Shown: piece by piece, positions 7,719-15,500 of the stretch
Position numbering within the stretch: the stretch's first letter is position 1
Layout of the letters: each line of letters starts with the position of its first letter
NCBI GenBank assembly: GCA_022826755.1
Contig: JAJDUG010000015.1
Location: 1 to 40,930 of the forward strand
Direction of reading: 5' to 3'
DNA length: 40,930 bases
From: Acidobacteriota bacterium
GTDB taxonomy: Bacteria; Acidobacteriota; Terriglobia; Versatilivoradales; Versatilivoraceae
Notes under the pieces: generated by a model
What the model saw: only the letters and a program-made list of their open reading frames with translations
Told to the model about the DNA's origin: nothing
The model's database searches: none
Made by a program: the position numbers and the translations under genes

Positions 7719-9833
7719 ATGCGCATCGGCATCGACATCGGGGGGACCTTCACCGACATCGTGTGCGTCACTCCGGAGGGGTCCCTGCTGGTGCGCAAGG
7801 TTCCCTCCACCCCGGACGATTACAGCCGATCCGTGCTGGAATGCCTGTCCGGCCTCTTCGAGGAGGCAAGGTCGGGACCGGCCCGGGTCCAGGAAGTGAT
7901 TCACGGCACCACGGTGGCCACCAACGCCCTGCTGCAGGGCAGCGGAGCCCGCACCGCCCTGATCACCACCGAGGGGTTTCGGGACGTGCTGGAGCTGCGG
8001 CGCATCCGCATGCCCGAACTCTACAACTGGGACTGGGACAAGCCGCCCGACCTGGTCCCCCGGCGACTGCGCCGGGAAGTGCGGGAACGCGTGGACGCCC
8101 GGGGCAGGGTGATCATTCCCCCGGATGAGCGCCAGGCCGAGCAGGTGGTCGACGAGATCGCCGCGGCCGGCATCGAATCCCTGGCCGTCTGCCTGATCAA
8201 CTCCTACGCCAATCCGGAGCACGAGGAAAGGCTGGCCGCCATGGTCCGGCGGAAGCAGCCCGACCTGCCGCTCAGCCTCTCCAGCCAGATCCTGCGCGAG
8301 GTCCGGGAGTACGAGCGCACCGCCACCACCGTGGTCAATGCCTACGTGCTTCCCATCGTGCAGCGCTACGTCCAGTCGCTGTTGGACGCTTTTGCCGAGC
8401 TGGGCATGGGGGCGCCGCTGCTCATCATGCAGTCCAACGGCGGCGTGATGACCGCCGAAGCCTGCCGGCGGCAGCCCGTCTACATCATCGAGTCGGGGCC
8501 GGCGGCCGGGGTGATCGCATCCCAGGAACTGGCCAGGCGCATGGACCTGGACAACGTCATTACCTTCGACATGGGGGGCACCACCGCCAAGGCCTCCATC
8601 ATCGAAGAGGGCGCCCTGCAGATCGCCGCCGAGTACGAGGTGGGCTCCTCGCTCTCCAGCGTCAGCCGCCTGATCAAGGGAGGCGGACACCTGATCCGCA
8701 TTCCGGCCATCGACGTGGCCGAAGTGGGGGCCGGGGGAGGCAGCATCGCCTGGCTGGACGCCGGCGGGGCCTTGAACATCGGGCCGCGCAGCGCCGGGTC
8801 CTCGCCGGGCCCGGTCTGCTACGACCAGGGGGGGACCGAGGCCACCATCACCGACGCCAACCTGCTGCTGGGCTACATCAACCCCGAGGGGCTGGTGGGC
8901 GGCGGCCTGCCCCTCAACCGCCGCAAGGCCGAGCAGGCCCTCGCGGAACAGGTTGCCGAACCCCTGGGCCTGGACCCGATCGAGGCGGCCTACGGCGTGC
9001 ACCTGTTGGCCAACGCCGCCATGATCCGGGCGGTGCGGGCGGTCTCCACCGAGCGCGGCCGCGACCTGAGGGAGGCCGTCCTGTTCGCCTTCGGGGGCAG
9101 CGGCCCCATTCACGCCTGCGGCATGGCGGGTTCGCTGGAGATGAGCCGGGCGGTGGTCCCCCTCCATCCCGGACTCTTCAGCGCCTTCGGACTGCTGTCG
9201 GCCGACATCGAGCACCACCGGGTCCAGACCTGCTACCAGGACTCCCGCGCCGCCGACCTGGAACGGCTCAACCGACTCCTGGAGCGCATGGAGTCCGAGG
9301 TGAGGCGGCTGCTGGAGGAAGAGGGCTTCGCTTCGGGCGAGATCCGGATCCTGCGCAAAGCCGACCTGCGCTATTCCGGCCAGTCCTTCGAGCTTTCCCT
9401 GCCCCTTCCCGAGGGCCCTCTGGACGCCGCCGCCATCCGCCGCCTGGAGCAGGACTTCGACGAAGAGCACCAGAAGACCTACGGGCATCGAGCCCGCCAG
9501 GGGGAGGCTTATACGCTGGTCAACCTGCGCCTGATCGGCCGGGTGGCCCAGCGGCGCAGCCTGCTGGGCGACGGGGCCAACGGAGCCGGCCGCTCCTCCC
9601 ACGCCCATCGCAGGGCCTACTTCGGTCCCGACCAGGGGTGGATGGAATGCCCGCTGCCGGCCAGGACCGACCTGAAGAGCCCCCTTCAGGGCCCCCTGCT
9701 GATCGACGAGTTCGACACCACCATCGTGGTCCCTCCCGGCTGGCAGGCCCGGGCCGACGCCTCCGGCAACCTCTCGCTGCTCATGGTCGAACCCTCAACC
9801 GGGGAAGACCGGCCCGGAAAGGCGCTGCCATGA
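7719..9833 (+). CDS. hyuA: hydantoinase/oxoprolinase subunit A
   Basis: A 704-residue ATP-dependent hydantoinase/5-oxoprolinase A-type subunit. It begins with the acetate-kinase-type phosphate loop MRIGIDIGGTFTDIV. It then shows IHGTTVATNALLQG and TEGFRDVLELRR (Hydant_A_N) and TFDMGGTTAKA (second nucleotide site). A C-terminal Hydant_A domain includes FAFGGSGPIHACGMA. Full length for the family. In known enzymes (N-methylhydantoinase, acetophenone or acetone carboxylases, oxoprolinase) subunit A binds ATP and works with subunit B. The gene overlaps hyuB by 4 nt (ATGA), so the two are translationally coupled. The ribosome site is weak. Confidence 0.93.
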   Translation: MRIGIDIGGTFTDIVCVTPEGSLLVRKVPSTPDDYSRSVLECLSGLFEEARSGPARVQEVIHGTTVATNALLQGSGARTALITTEGFRDVLELRRIRMPELYNWDWDKPPDLVPRRLRREVRERVDARGRVIIPPDERQAEQVVDEIAAAGIESLAVCLINSYANPEHEERLAAMVRRKQPDLPLSLSSQILREVREYERTATTVVNAYVLPIVQRYVQSLLDAFAELGMGAPLLIMQSNGGVMTAEACRRQPVYIIESGPAAGVIASQELARRMDLDNVITFDMGGTTAKASIIEEGALQIAAEYEVGSSLSSVSRLIKGGGHLIRIPAIDVAEVGAGGGSIAWLDAGGALNIGPRSAGSSPGPVCYDQGGTEATITDANLLLGYINPEGLVGGGLPLNRRKAEQALAEQVAEPLGLDPIEAAYGVHLLANAAMIRAVRAVSTERGRDLREAVLFAFGGSGPIHACGMAGSLEMSRAVVPLHPGLFSAFGLLSADIEHHRVQTCYQDSRAADLERLNRLLERMESEVRRLLEEEGFASGEIRILRKADLRYSGQSFELSLPLPEGPLDAAAIRRLEQDFDEEHQKTYGHRARQGEAYTLVNLRLIGRVAQRRSLLGDGANGAGRSSHAHRRAYFGPDQGWMECPLPARTDLKSPLQGPLLIDEFDTTIVVPPGWQARADASGNLSLLMVEPSTGEDRPGKALP

Positions 9834-11599
9834 CCCCTCAAGCCCATTCCAGGATCGACCCCATCACCCTGGGCCTGATCCGAAACACTCTCAGCAGCGT
9901 CGCCGACGAAATGGCCAACACGGTAATCCGGACGGCCTACTCCACGGTGATTCGAGACTGCATGGACTTCTCCACGGCCCTGTGCGACCGCGAGGGCCGG
10001 ATGATCTCCCAGGGGGTCACCATCCCCTTCCAACTGGGATCCATTCCCTTCGCCCTGGCCTCCACTCTGAACAAGTACCGGGGCCGGGTCCGGCCCGGGG
10101 ACGTGTTCATCATGAACGATCCCTTCGACGGAGGCATCCACCTGCCCGACATCTTCATTTTTCAACCCGTCTTCCACCGGGATTCCCTGGTGGGATTCTC
10201 GGCGGTAGTGGCCCACCACCTGGACATCGGCGGGCGGGTGCCGGGCAGCGCCGCCTGCGACAACACCGAGATCTTCCAGGAAGGCCTGCGCCTGCCGCCC
10301 CTGAAGCTCTACGAGGAAGGCCGCCCCTCCGAAAGCATCTTCCAGATCCTGGAGAAGAACGTCCGGGTCCCGGTAATGACCCTGGGAGACATCCGGGCCA
10401 AGCTGTCGGCCTGCAAGACCGGCGAGAAGGGCCTGCTCAAGCTGGTGGACCGCTACGGGTCCGAGGTGCTGGACCGCTACTACGAAGAGCTGCTGGACCT
10501 GACCGAAAGAGTGGTGCGGGCCGAGATCCGTTCCTGGCCGGACGGGGAATACGTCTTCGAGGACTACCTGGACAACGACGGAGTGGACGCCGGCACCATC
10601 CCGCTCAAGGTGAAGCTGAGCGTGCGGGGGGACTCCCTGGAAATCGACTTCACCGGGAGCAGCCCCCAGGTGAAGGGCGGCATCAACTCGCCCTTCCCCT
10701 TCACCGTCTCCTGCTGCGGATACGCGGTGCGCTCCATGATGCGGGCCGACATCCCCAACACCTCGGGCTTCTTCCGCCCCATGGAGGTCATCGCCCCGGA
10801 GGGCTCCATCCTGAACCCGGTCATGCCGGCCGCCTCCAGCATGCGGGGCGTGGTGGGCTTTCGCCTGTCGGACGCCCTGTTCGGCGCCTTGGCCCAGGTG
10901 CTGCCCGACCGGGTGCCGGCCGCCGGCGAGGGGGGCAACTCCCTGATCCTGATCGGCGGGTATCGAAAGGGGCGGGATCCCTTCGTCATGTTCGACCTGG
11001 TGGCCGGAACCTGGGGCGCCCGCCCCAACAAGGACGCCAACGACGGCCTGACCAATCCCGGAGCCGTCATCTCCAACATCCCGGCCGAGCTGATGGAGCT
11101 GGAATACCCGGTGCGGCTGGAACAGTATGCCCTGACCGCTGACAGCGGCGGGGCCGGCCGCTACCGAGGGGGGCTGGCAGTGATCCGGGACTGGCGCTAC
11201 CTGGGGGAGGAACCGGCCAACCTGACCATCCGCTCCGACCGCAGGGAGCATCTGCCCTACGGCCTCTACGGCGGTCAACCCGGCTCCGGATCCATGAGCA
11301 TCCTGAATCCGGGGCGCGAGGACGAACGCACCCTGCCCACCATGGTGACCGAGACCATGCAGCCGGGGGAGCTCATCCGCCACATTCAGCCCGGAGGCGG
11401 CGGCTGGGGAGACCCCATGAGCCGCGACCCGGAAGCCGTCCGCCGGGACGTCCTGGACGGCAAGGTGTCGCCGGAAGCGGCCAGGGAGTCCTACGGAGTG
11501 GTCCTGCGGCCCGAAACGCTGGAGATCGACCGGGAGGCCACCCGGCGGGAGCGGGCCGGAACAATGGAGCAATCCACGAATGGCCGCGAAGGACCGTGA
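9830..11599 (+). CDS. hyuB: hydantoinase/oxoprolinase subunit B
   Basis: A 589-residue B-type subunit (Hydantoinase_B family). Typical stretches: DPITLGLIRNTLSSVADEM at the start, MISQGVTIPFQLGS, FIMNDPFDGGIHLPDIF, HLDIGGRVPGS and the C-terminal GAGRYRGGLAV and IQPGGGGWGDP. The ATG at 9830 overlaps the hyuA stop; a longer open frame upstream of it lies inside hyuA and is not protein-like. The reaction depends on the A/B pair, and neither sequence tells which hydantoin, oxoproline or carboxylation substrate is used. No third (gamma) subunit is present, which argues against acetone-carboxylase-type complexes. A dispersed repeat begins just after the stop. Confidence 0.93.
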   Translation: MTPQAHSRIDPITLGLIRNTLSSVADEMANTVIRTAYSTVIRDCMDFSTALCDREGRMISQGVTIPFQLGSIPFALASTLNKYRGRVRPGDVFIMNDPFDGGIHLPDIFIFQPVFHRDSLVGFSAVVAHHLDIGGRVPGSAACDNTEIFQEGLRLPPLKLYEEGRPSESIFQILEKNVRVPVMTLGDIRAKLSACKTGEKGLLKLVDRYGSEVLDRYYEELLDLTERVVRAEIRSWPDGEYVFEDYLDNDGVDAGTIPLKVKLSVRGDSLEIDFTGSSPQVKGGINSPFPFTVSCCGYAVRSMMRADIPNTSGFFRPMEVIAPEGSILNPVMPAASSMRGVVGFRLSDALFGALAQVLPDRVPAAGEGGNSLILIGGYRKGRDPFVMFDLVAGTWGARPNKDANDGLTNPGAVISNIPAELMELEYPVRLEQYALTADSGGAGRYRGGLAVIRDWRYLGEEPANLTIRSDRREHLPYGLYGGQPGSGSMSILNPGREDERTLPTMVTETMQPGELIRHIQPGGGGWGDPMSRDPEAVRRDVLDGKVSPEAARESYGVVLRPETLEIDREATRRERAGTMEQSTNGREGP

Positions 11600-11604
11600 C
11601 GGTC

Positions 11605-11657
11605 GAAAAAGAATTATCCACGAAGACACACGAAGAACGACGAAGGCGCACGAAGGT
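11605..11657 (+). repeat. dispersed CGAAGACACACGAAG-type repeat
   Basis: Third copy of the ~50-bp intergenic repeat found as the outer arms at 4158-4208 and 4456-4514. It is close to identical to the 4158 copy from TTATCCACGAAGACACACGAAG onward. It marks the left border of the lower-G+C NYN segment. Confidence 0.75.
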
Positions 11658-11695
11658 GCCGGCAAGGAGAAAAGACGGGGACGCTGCTTCTCCTG

Positions 11696-12280
11696 TCAAG
11701 ACCAAATGACATCTCTTCGAGTATCGCAATGTGCCAGGAGTTCTATAGCTGGCCTATATCCTGGAATGCAAACAAGGGAAACTTGAAGCCCAGCACGTCT
11801 TGCGTACTTCATGGCAGGGATGCAATCGGTATCATTAGTTATAAGGGCTACCAGTTCAACAGATCGGTTAGCTGCATAGTTCGCCATATCCAATCCGATC
11901 CGCATATCGACACCTTTTTGTTCAAAAGTTGGCCTAAAATCGTCATCGGTTAAGAGACGACCTTCAACAGGAATTCTCTTGGGACTCCAACCTCGAAACT
12001 TGAGTACTCCTCGTCGAACCGCAAAAAGCGGACGTAATGCCAATTCTCTGAGAATACGATCGGATCCTTCAAAATTGCGTTCGTTTCCGGAAACTGGTAA
12101 CGCTGCTTTTCCCTCGTATGGTCCACAATCGTAGAATAGTATTCGATGAATTTCTTCGGCACTTTGTTTCGCACAACCAATTGCAAGTTGCTCAATTAAA
12201 TCTGCAGTAAATTCTTTTCCAGCTCTCCTCGCGTAGACACGAACGTGTCCACCATCTACCAGAATAGCAATCTTTTTCAT
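11696..12280 (-). CDS. NYN-domain (LabA/PIN-like) putative RNase
   Basis: A 194-residue protein almost entirely made of one NYN (PIN-like, DUF88) domain. The acidic residues expected for a metal-dependent nuclease are present: Asp9 in AILVDGGHV, Asp125 and Asp131 in KGVDMRIGLDMA, and Asp150/Asp152 in LITNDTDCIPAM. NYN proteins are single-stranded-RNA nucleases or RNA-processing factors; the target here is unknown. Base composition is visibly lower in G+C than the neighbours, and the gene is framed by dispersed repeats on both sides, which suggests acquisition by transfer. The leader carries two hairpins (12296-12355) and there is no clear Shine-Dalgarno sequence before the ATG, so control by the leader or by the protein itself is possible. 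Confidence 0.85.
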   Translation of the reverse strand: MKKIAILVDGGHVRVYARRAGKEFTADLIEQLAIGCAKQSAEEIHRILFYDCGPYEGKAALPVSGNERNFEGSDRILRELALRPLFAVRRGVLKFRGWSPKRIPVEGRLLTDDDFRPTFEQKGVDMRIGLDMANYAANRSVELVALITNDTDCIPAMKYARRAGLQVSLVCIPGYRPAIELLAHCDTRRDVIWS

Positions 12281-12295
12281 GTCGCTTTAAGAAGT

Positions 12296-12355
12296 AAAGG
12301 GCCTCCAAGAAAATTCCTTTGGAGGCCCTTTGAAGATGTCAGCCCGCCTACGGGC
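12296..12355 (-). promoter_or_regulatory. two consecutive leader hairpins upstream of the NYN gene
   Basis: Read on the minus strand, a small stem CGGGC/GCCCG? pairing across 12342-12346 and 12351-12355 (loop TAGG) comes first. It is followed by a strong stem of about 13 bp pairing 12318-12331 with 12296-12308 (core AAAGGGCCTCC/GGAGGCCCTTT). The strong stem is followed by a moderately T-rich TTTACTTCTT and ends 15 nt before the ATG. It could be an attenuator, an intrinsic terminator of incoming transcription, or an RNA target of the NYN protein. Confidence 0.55.
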
Positions 12356-12374
12356 ATATCGGATGTCTAAGCGC

Positions 12375-12402
12375 ACTATAGCATCTAAGGCTCAAAGCAC
12401 AA
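12375..12402 (-). promoter_or_regulatory. promoter for the NYN gene
   Basis: On the minus strand: TTGTGC (12402-12397), a 16-bp spacer, then TATAGT (12380-12375). Transcription from here would include both leader hairpins in an ~88-nt untranslated leader. Confidence 0.45.
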
Positions 12403-12424
12403 GACAAAAAGGGCGAGAAAAAGT

Positions 12425-12504
12425 GGACGTTGTTGAATTACTGGAATAACTCGGATAGACGGTTCCTGAATTCCGCTTGTTCCAGTAATTCAACAACGTC
12501 CCCG
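12425..12504. repeat. 80-bp element with ~25-bp terminal inverted repeats
   Basis: Short relative of the element at 4241-4356. The left arm at 12425-12449 and the right arm ending at 12504 share the GGACGTTGTTGAATTACTGG core and differ at one base (AATAA against AACAA). The interior differs from the 4241 copy. Confidence 0.75.
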
Positions 12505-12517
12505 ATGCTCCGGCGAC

Positions 12518-12537
12518 TCCCCCCTCAAGGGGGGAGC
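12518..12537. repeat. CTCCCCCC-TCAA-GGGGGGAG hairpin
   Basis: Perfect 8-bp stem with a 4-nt loop, just before the TIR element at 12544. A C-run/G-run hairpin of the same kind flanks the repeat array in the pil cluster at 22465-22494, so the hairpin seems to travel with these elements. Confidence 0.6.
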
Positions 12538-12543
12538 CCACAC

Positions 12544-12748
12544 GGGAACGCGGGCGTCCCGCCCGCAACCTCTTTCCTGGCTGGAGGTCACGGAGCGTCA
12601 GCGGGACGTTGCAGGCCGGCAGCGGGCCTTTCGGCGTGAACCACAATAACAAGACCCACGGCGCCGTTGCCGGTCGATGCAAGCGGCGGAGACGGGTGAG
12701 GCCGCGGCGGACAATGGTGCGGGCGGGACGCCCGCGTTCCCGGGTGGG
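12544..12748. repeat. ~205-bp TIR element (solitary copy of the pil-cluster repeat)
   Basis: The element starts GGGAACGCGGGCGTCCCGCC and ends with the reverse complement (GCGGGACGCCCGCGTTCCC), each arm itself being nearly palindromic. The interior (GGCTGGAGG... GGAGCGTCAGC ... AACGTTGCAGG type) matches the four units at 21467-22446, though it is more diverged. No protein-like frame is conserved, so it looks like a non-autonomous, REP/MITE-like element. The 12281-12871 gap holds this, the NYN leader, the 80-bp element and a short tandem repeat, and no gene. Confidence 0.7.
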
Positions 12749-12835
12749 GCTCCGCCCGCGGTCGAGCCGGTGGGGAGCCAACTCGGCGTTCCGTCAGCGC
12801 AGGCTGCCGGTAGCGTTGTGGGTTAGGGATTTTTG

Positions 12836-12866
12836 CTGACCACTGACCACTGATCACTGACCACTG
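12836..12866. repeat. short tandem repeat CTGACCA/CTGATCA
   Basis: Four to five imperfect 7-bp units (CTGACCA CTGACCA CTGATCA CTGACCA CTG) just downstream of the FAD oxidoreductase stop. A similar but not identical 7-bp-unit array (AGTGGAT type) lies at 35715-35751. Confidence 0.7.
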
Positions 12867-12871
12867 CCGTT

Positions 12872-14044
12872 CTACGCCCGGTTGCCGCCGTAGGCTCCTC
12901 CAATCAGGTCGCCCCGCCGGAACCGCGACAGTGAGAAGCGGCTTATGTCCGCCGCGCGGGCCTGGCCGGCCACGATCTCCTCGGCCATCAGCTCGCCCAC
13001 GCCCGGGGCGATCTTGAAGCCGTGGCCGCTGAAACCGGCGCACATGTAGAAACCCTCGACCCCCTCCACCCGGCCCAAGATGGGATTCCAGTCGGGCGTC
13101 ACGTCGTAGAGGCCGGTATAGGCGTCGATCGCCAGCGCCTTGTGGAAGGAAGGGAAACGCTGCAGGAACCGGTCGCGGGTCTCCCGGATGAAGTCGGCAT
13201 CGGCCGAGCGCTCATAGCCGTCGGGGTCCACCTGCCGGTACTCCTTGGGAAACCCGCGCCCCACCAAGGTTCGCGAGGGTCCGTGGGGGCGGTAGTAAAT
13301 GGCCTTGGCCATGTCCGAAAACACCAGCCGGGGAGGGCCTCCCACCTCGGCGGTTTCCATCAGGATCTCCTCCTCCCGGGTCACCTGGATGGGCGCCTCC
13401 ACCCCGGCCCAGGCGGCCACCCGGCCCGCCCAGGGGCCGGCCGCGTTGACCACCACCCCGGTGGAGATCTCTCCCCGCGGGGTGCGCACCCCGGCGACCC
13501 GCCCTCCCTCGACCCGCAATCCCTCCACGGGCGTCAGAGACAGCAGGCGCCCGCCCCGATCCCGGAACCGCCCGGCGTAGGCGGCGGTGGTGGCATGGGG
13601 GTCGGCATAGCCCGCCCCCGGTTCCCAGGCGATCCGGTCCACGCCGCCCAGGTCGATGCGGGGCTCCATCTCCAGCAACTGCCGCCGGTCGATCTCGCGG
13701 GTGTCGATGCCCAGGCTCCGCTGCATCTCCAGGTTGCGGTCGAAGCCCTCCGAAACGTAGTCGGGAACCAGGAAGGCCCAGCCGCAGTTCACGAACCCCG
13801 GGCTCCCGCCGACCTCATCGTCGAAATGGTGGAAGATCTCCACCGACCGCTTCACCAGCCGCACCAGGTCCGGATGGGAGTAGTGCTGCCGGATGATGGC
13901 GGCCGAACGGCCCGTCCCGCCCGAGGCGATCAGCCCCTTCTCCAGCAGGACCACCTTCCGCAGTCCGGCCTTGACCAGGTTGTAGGCGGTGCTGGCGCCG
14001 TTGACCCCTGCCCCGATCACCACCGCGTCGGCTGTCCTGAACAT
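12872..14044 (-). CDS. FAD-dependent oxidoreductase, DAO / sarcosine oxidase beta-like
   Basis: A 390-residue flavoprotein of the DAO family. The N-terminal dinucleotide fold DAVVIGAGVNGASTAYNLVKAG gives GxGxxG, and the C-terminal GFYMCAGFSGHGFKIAPGVGELMAE is the usual end of sarcosine/glycine oxidase-like enzymes. The middle VVVNAAGPWAGRVA is also typical. The family oxidises secondary or N-methylated amines and D- or glycine-type amino acids with release of an aldehyde or keto acid. Start at 14044, supported by AGGAGG 4-5 nt upstream; a GTG/ATG frame start at 14062 is less likely. The gene follows fic by 71 bp on the same strand. Possible role next to hyuAB: oxidation of N-methyl amino acids such as sarcosine released from hydantoins (inference). 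Confidence 0.88.
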   Translation of the reverse strand: MFRTADAVVIGAGVNGASTAYNLVKAGLRKVVLLEKGLIASGGTGRSAAIIRQHYSHPDLVRLVKRSVEIFHHFDDEVGGSPGFVNCGWAFLVPDYVSEGFDRNLEMQRSLGIDTREIDRRQLLEMEPRIDLGGVDRIAWEPGAGYADPHATTAAYAGRFRDRGGRLLSLTPVEGLRVEGGRVAGVRTPRGEISTGVVVNAAGPWAGRVAAWAGVEAPIQVTREEEILMETAEVGGPPRLVFSDMAKAIYYRPHGPSRTLVGRGFPKEYRQVDPDGYERSADADFIRETRDRFLQRFPSFHKALAIDAYTGLYDVTPDWNPILGRVEGVEGFYMCAGFSGHGFKIAPGVGELMAEEIVAGQARAADISRFSLSRFRRGDLIGGAYGGNRA

Positions 14045-14115
14045 TCGGCCTCCTGAAACCATCCCCGGTGTCCGCTTGAGGGATCAGCGAACTCAAAAGA
14101 GGACCTGCAATGCGT

Positions 14116-15489
14116 CTATGTCCGGAAGTGCTTGGCTACGACCTCCTCGAAGAATCTCCTACCAATATCCTCAATCTTGCCCACGGACGCACGCCCGCTT
14201 CTTTTTCGTTCGACAAACCGTTCTTTGGAAATTTCGTATCCGATCTCAAGCAAATCGGGCACATTTTGCGCCGTCACATTATCAAGTCGTTCATAGTTGT
14301 AGGAATTCTGCGGTTCCTCCCGCGCCACGTGAAGCGTTACGGAACACCTTTCCCTTAATACATAGCTTCCATGTCCGAAGAAAAACAGATAACGGGCCGA
14401 TCGATCCGAACGCCGAAAATCCACGCGAAGAAACCATGTACGCTTTGCCGATTCGCCACGGCTCAAAGCCAAGTACTTTTCGAATTCAAGGCTTCCAAAG
14501 TCCTTGAAATAGACATTCCCGTAGTCGGCCAATTCGTTGAAGACGCCTACGGTTTGCCGAAGATAACTCTTGAGCAGCTCCATCGCGTTCTTCCATACCT
14601 CATACTCATTTTGCGCACGTACCTTCTCCGGTTCAGTGAATTTCTGCGCCAGTGACTGGGCCCATTCTGTTTGCTCCTGCTGTTCTCGAGCAGCATGTTC
14701 GTACTCTTCCAGGCTTTCTTCCAGGCACTCACCAAGGAGAACGATGAACGGGGTCAAATCCGTCGATTGCGATGCCTCAAGCGTATCGTAATAACGAAGA
14801 CGATCCTCCTTGGAAATGATTGCAATCGGATAGCCGTGCCGCATGAGAAGCAAGTTCATAAGAAGGCGGGCTACCCTGCCGTTTCCGTCGACAAACGGGT
14901 GAATCGTCACGAACCAGGTGTGCGCAACCGCGGCCGAAAGCAAACCCGCCACACTGGCGAACGAATCAGGGCTAGGCGTGCTCACTTTACCCAACCAGAG
15001 GCCGAATTCCTGCATGTGAGCGCCAATCGATTCTGGTGGTGACGGGTCAAACTGCGAGCCACTTATCCTGACGGGAACTGACCTGTAAGCTCCGGCCGCT
15101 TCACCGATTCCGTCCAAGACCAGAGAATGGATTTGTCGAATGTCGTTTTCCACAATCGGATATCGTGTTTGTCCCGCCAGGTCTTCCAGAAAATCTATAG
15201 CGTGAGAAAGATTCCGTGCTTCCGCCTGGTCCTTCAGGGGCTTCCCGGTGATGGTAAGACCCAACTCAACGACTTGTCGGGTTTCCCCAACTCCCAGCAC
15301 ATTTCCCTCGATCGCGTTCGAATGATAAATGTTCTTGATTCGAAAATATTTCCGAATTCGGTAGAGAACTTCCGGAGACAGTCTTCCTTCTCCTCGCATT
15401 CGCTTGACTCGATCCGAAAGGCCGTGAAAGTACGAATGTCTCGATTCGTCGTAGCTATAGGGAGTGTTTTCAATTTCGAAATGCGCCAT
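14116..15489 (-). CDS. Fic family protein (putative AMPylase), N-terminal inhibitory helix
   Basis: A 457-residue Fic protein. The catalytic motif HPFVDGNGRVAR is at residues 197-208 and matches HPFx(D/E)GNGRxxR, so it looks active. An inhibitory S-x-x-x-E-G motif, SNAIEGN, is at residues 57-63, which makes it a class II self-inhibited Fic protein. Family members transfer AMP (or another nucleotide) to a target hydroxyl. The C-terminal ~200 residues hold a long charged helical part (about 265-325) and an unassigned domain. G+C content is clearly lower than in thiE (upstream, 11-bp gap) and the FAD gene (downstream), with a sharp boundary near 15500; transfer is likely. The start ATG has only a weak purine-rich site. 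Confidence 0.9.
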   Translation of the reverse strand: MAHFEIENTPYSYDESRHSYFHGLSDRVKRMRGEGRLSPEVLYRIRKYFRIKNIYHSNAIEGNVLGVGETRQVVELGLTITGKPLKDQAEARNLSHAIDFLEDLAGQTRYPIVENDIRQIHSLVLDGIGEAAGAYRSVPVRISGSQFDPSPPESIGAHMQEFGLWLGKVSTPSPDSFASVAGLLSAAVAHTWFVTIHPFVDGNGRVARLLMNLLLMRHGYPIAIISKEDRLRYYDTLEASQSTDLTPFIVLLGECLEESLEEYEHAAREQQEQTEWAQSLAQKFTEPEKVRAQNEYEVWKNAMELLKSYLRQTVGVFNELADYGNVYFKDFGSLEFEKYLALSRGESAKRTWFLRVDFRRSDRSARYLFFFGHGSYVLRERCSVTLHVAREEPQNSYNYERLDNVTAQNVPDLLEIGYEISKERFVERKRSGRASVGKIEDIGRRFFEEVVAKHFRT

Positions 15490-15500
15490 GCCTTTTCTCT

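Noticed and set aside
7602-9608. 668-residue minus-strand frame opposite hyuA
   Set aside because: No conserved motif; composition typical of a GC-rich antisense frame.
9686-11665. 659-residue minus-strand frame opposite hyuB
   Set aside because: Shadow of hyuB, which has clear family motifs.
12340-12420. Possible tRNA or small RNA upstream of the NYN gene
   Set aside because: Two hairpins only; no cloverleaf, anticodon arm or T-loop signature.
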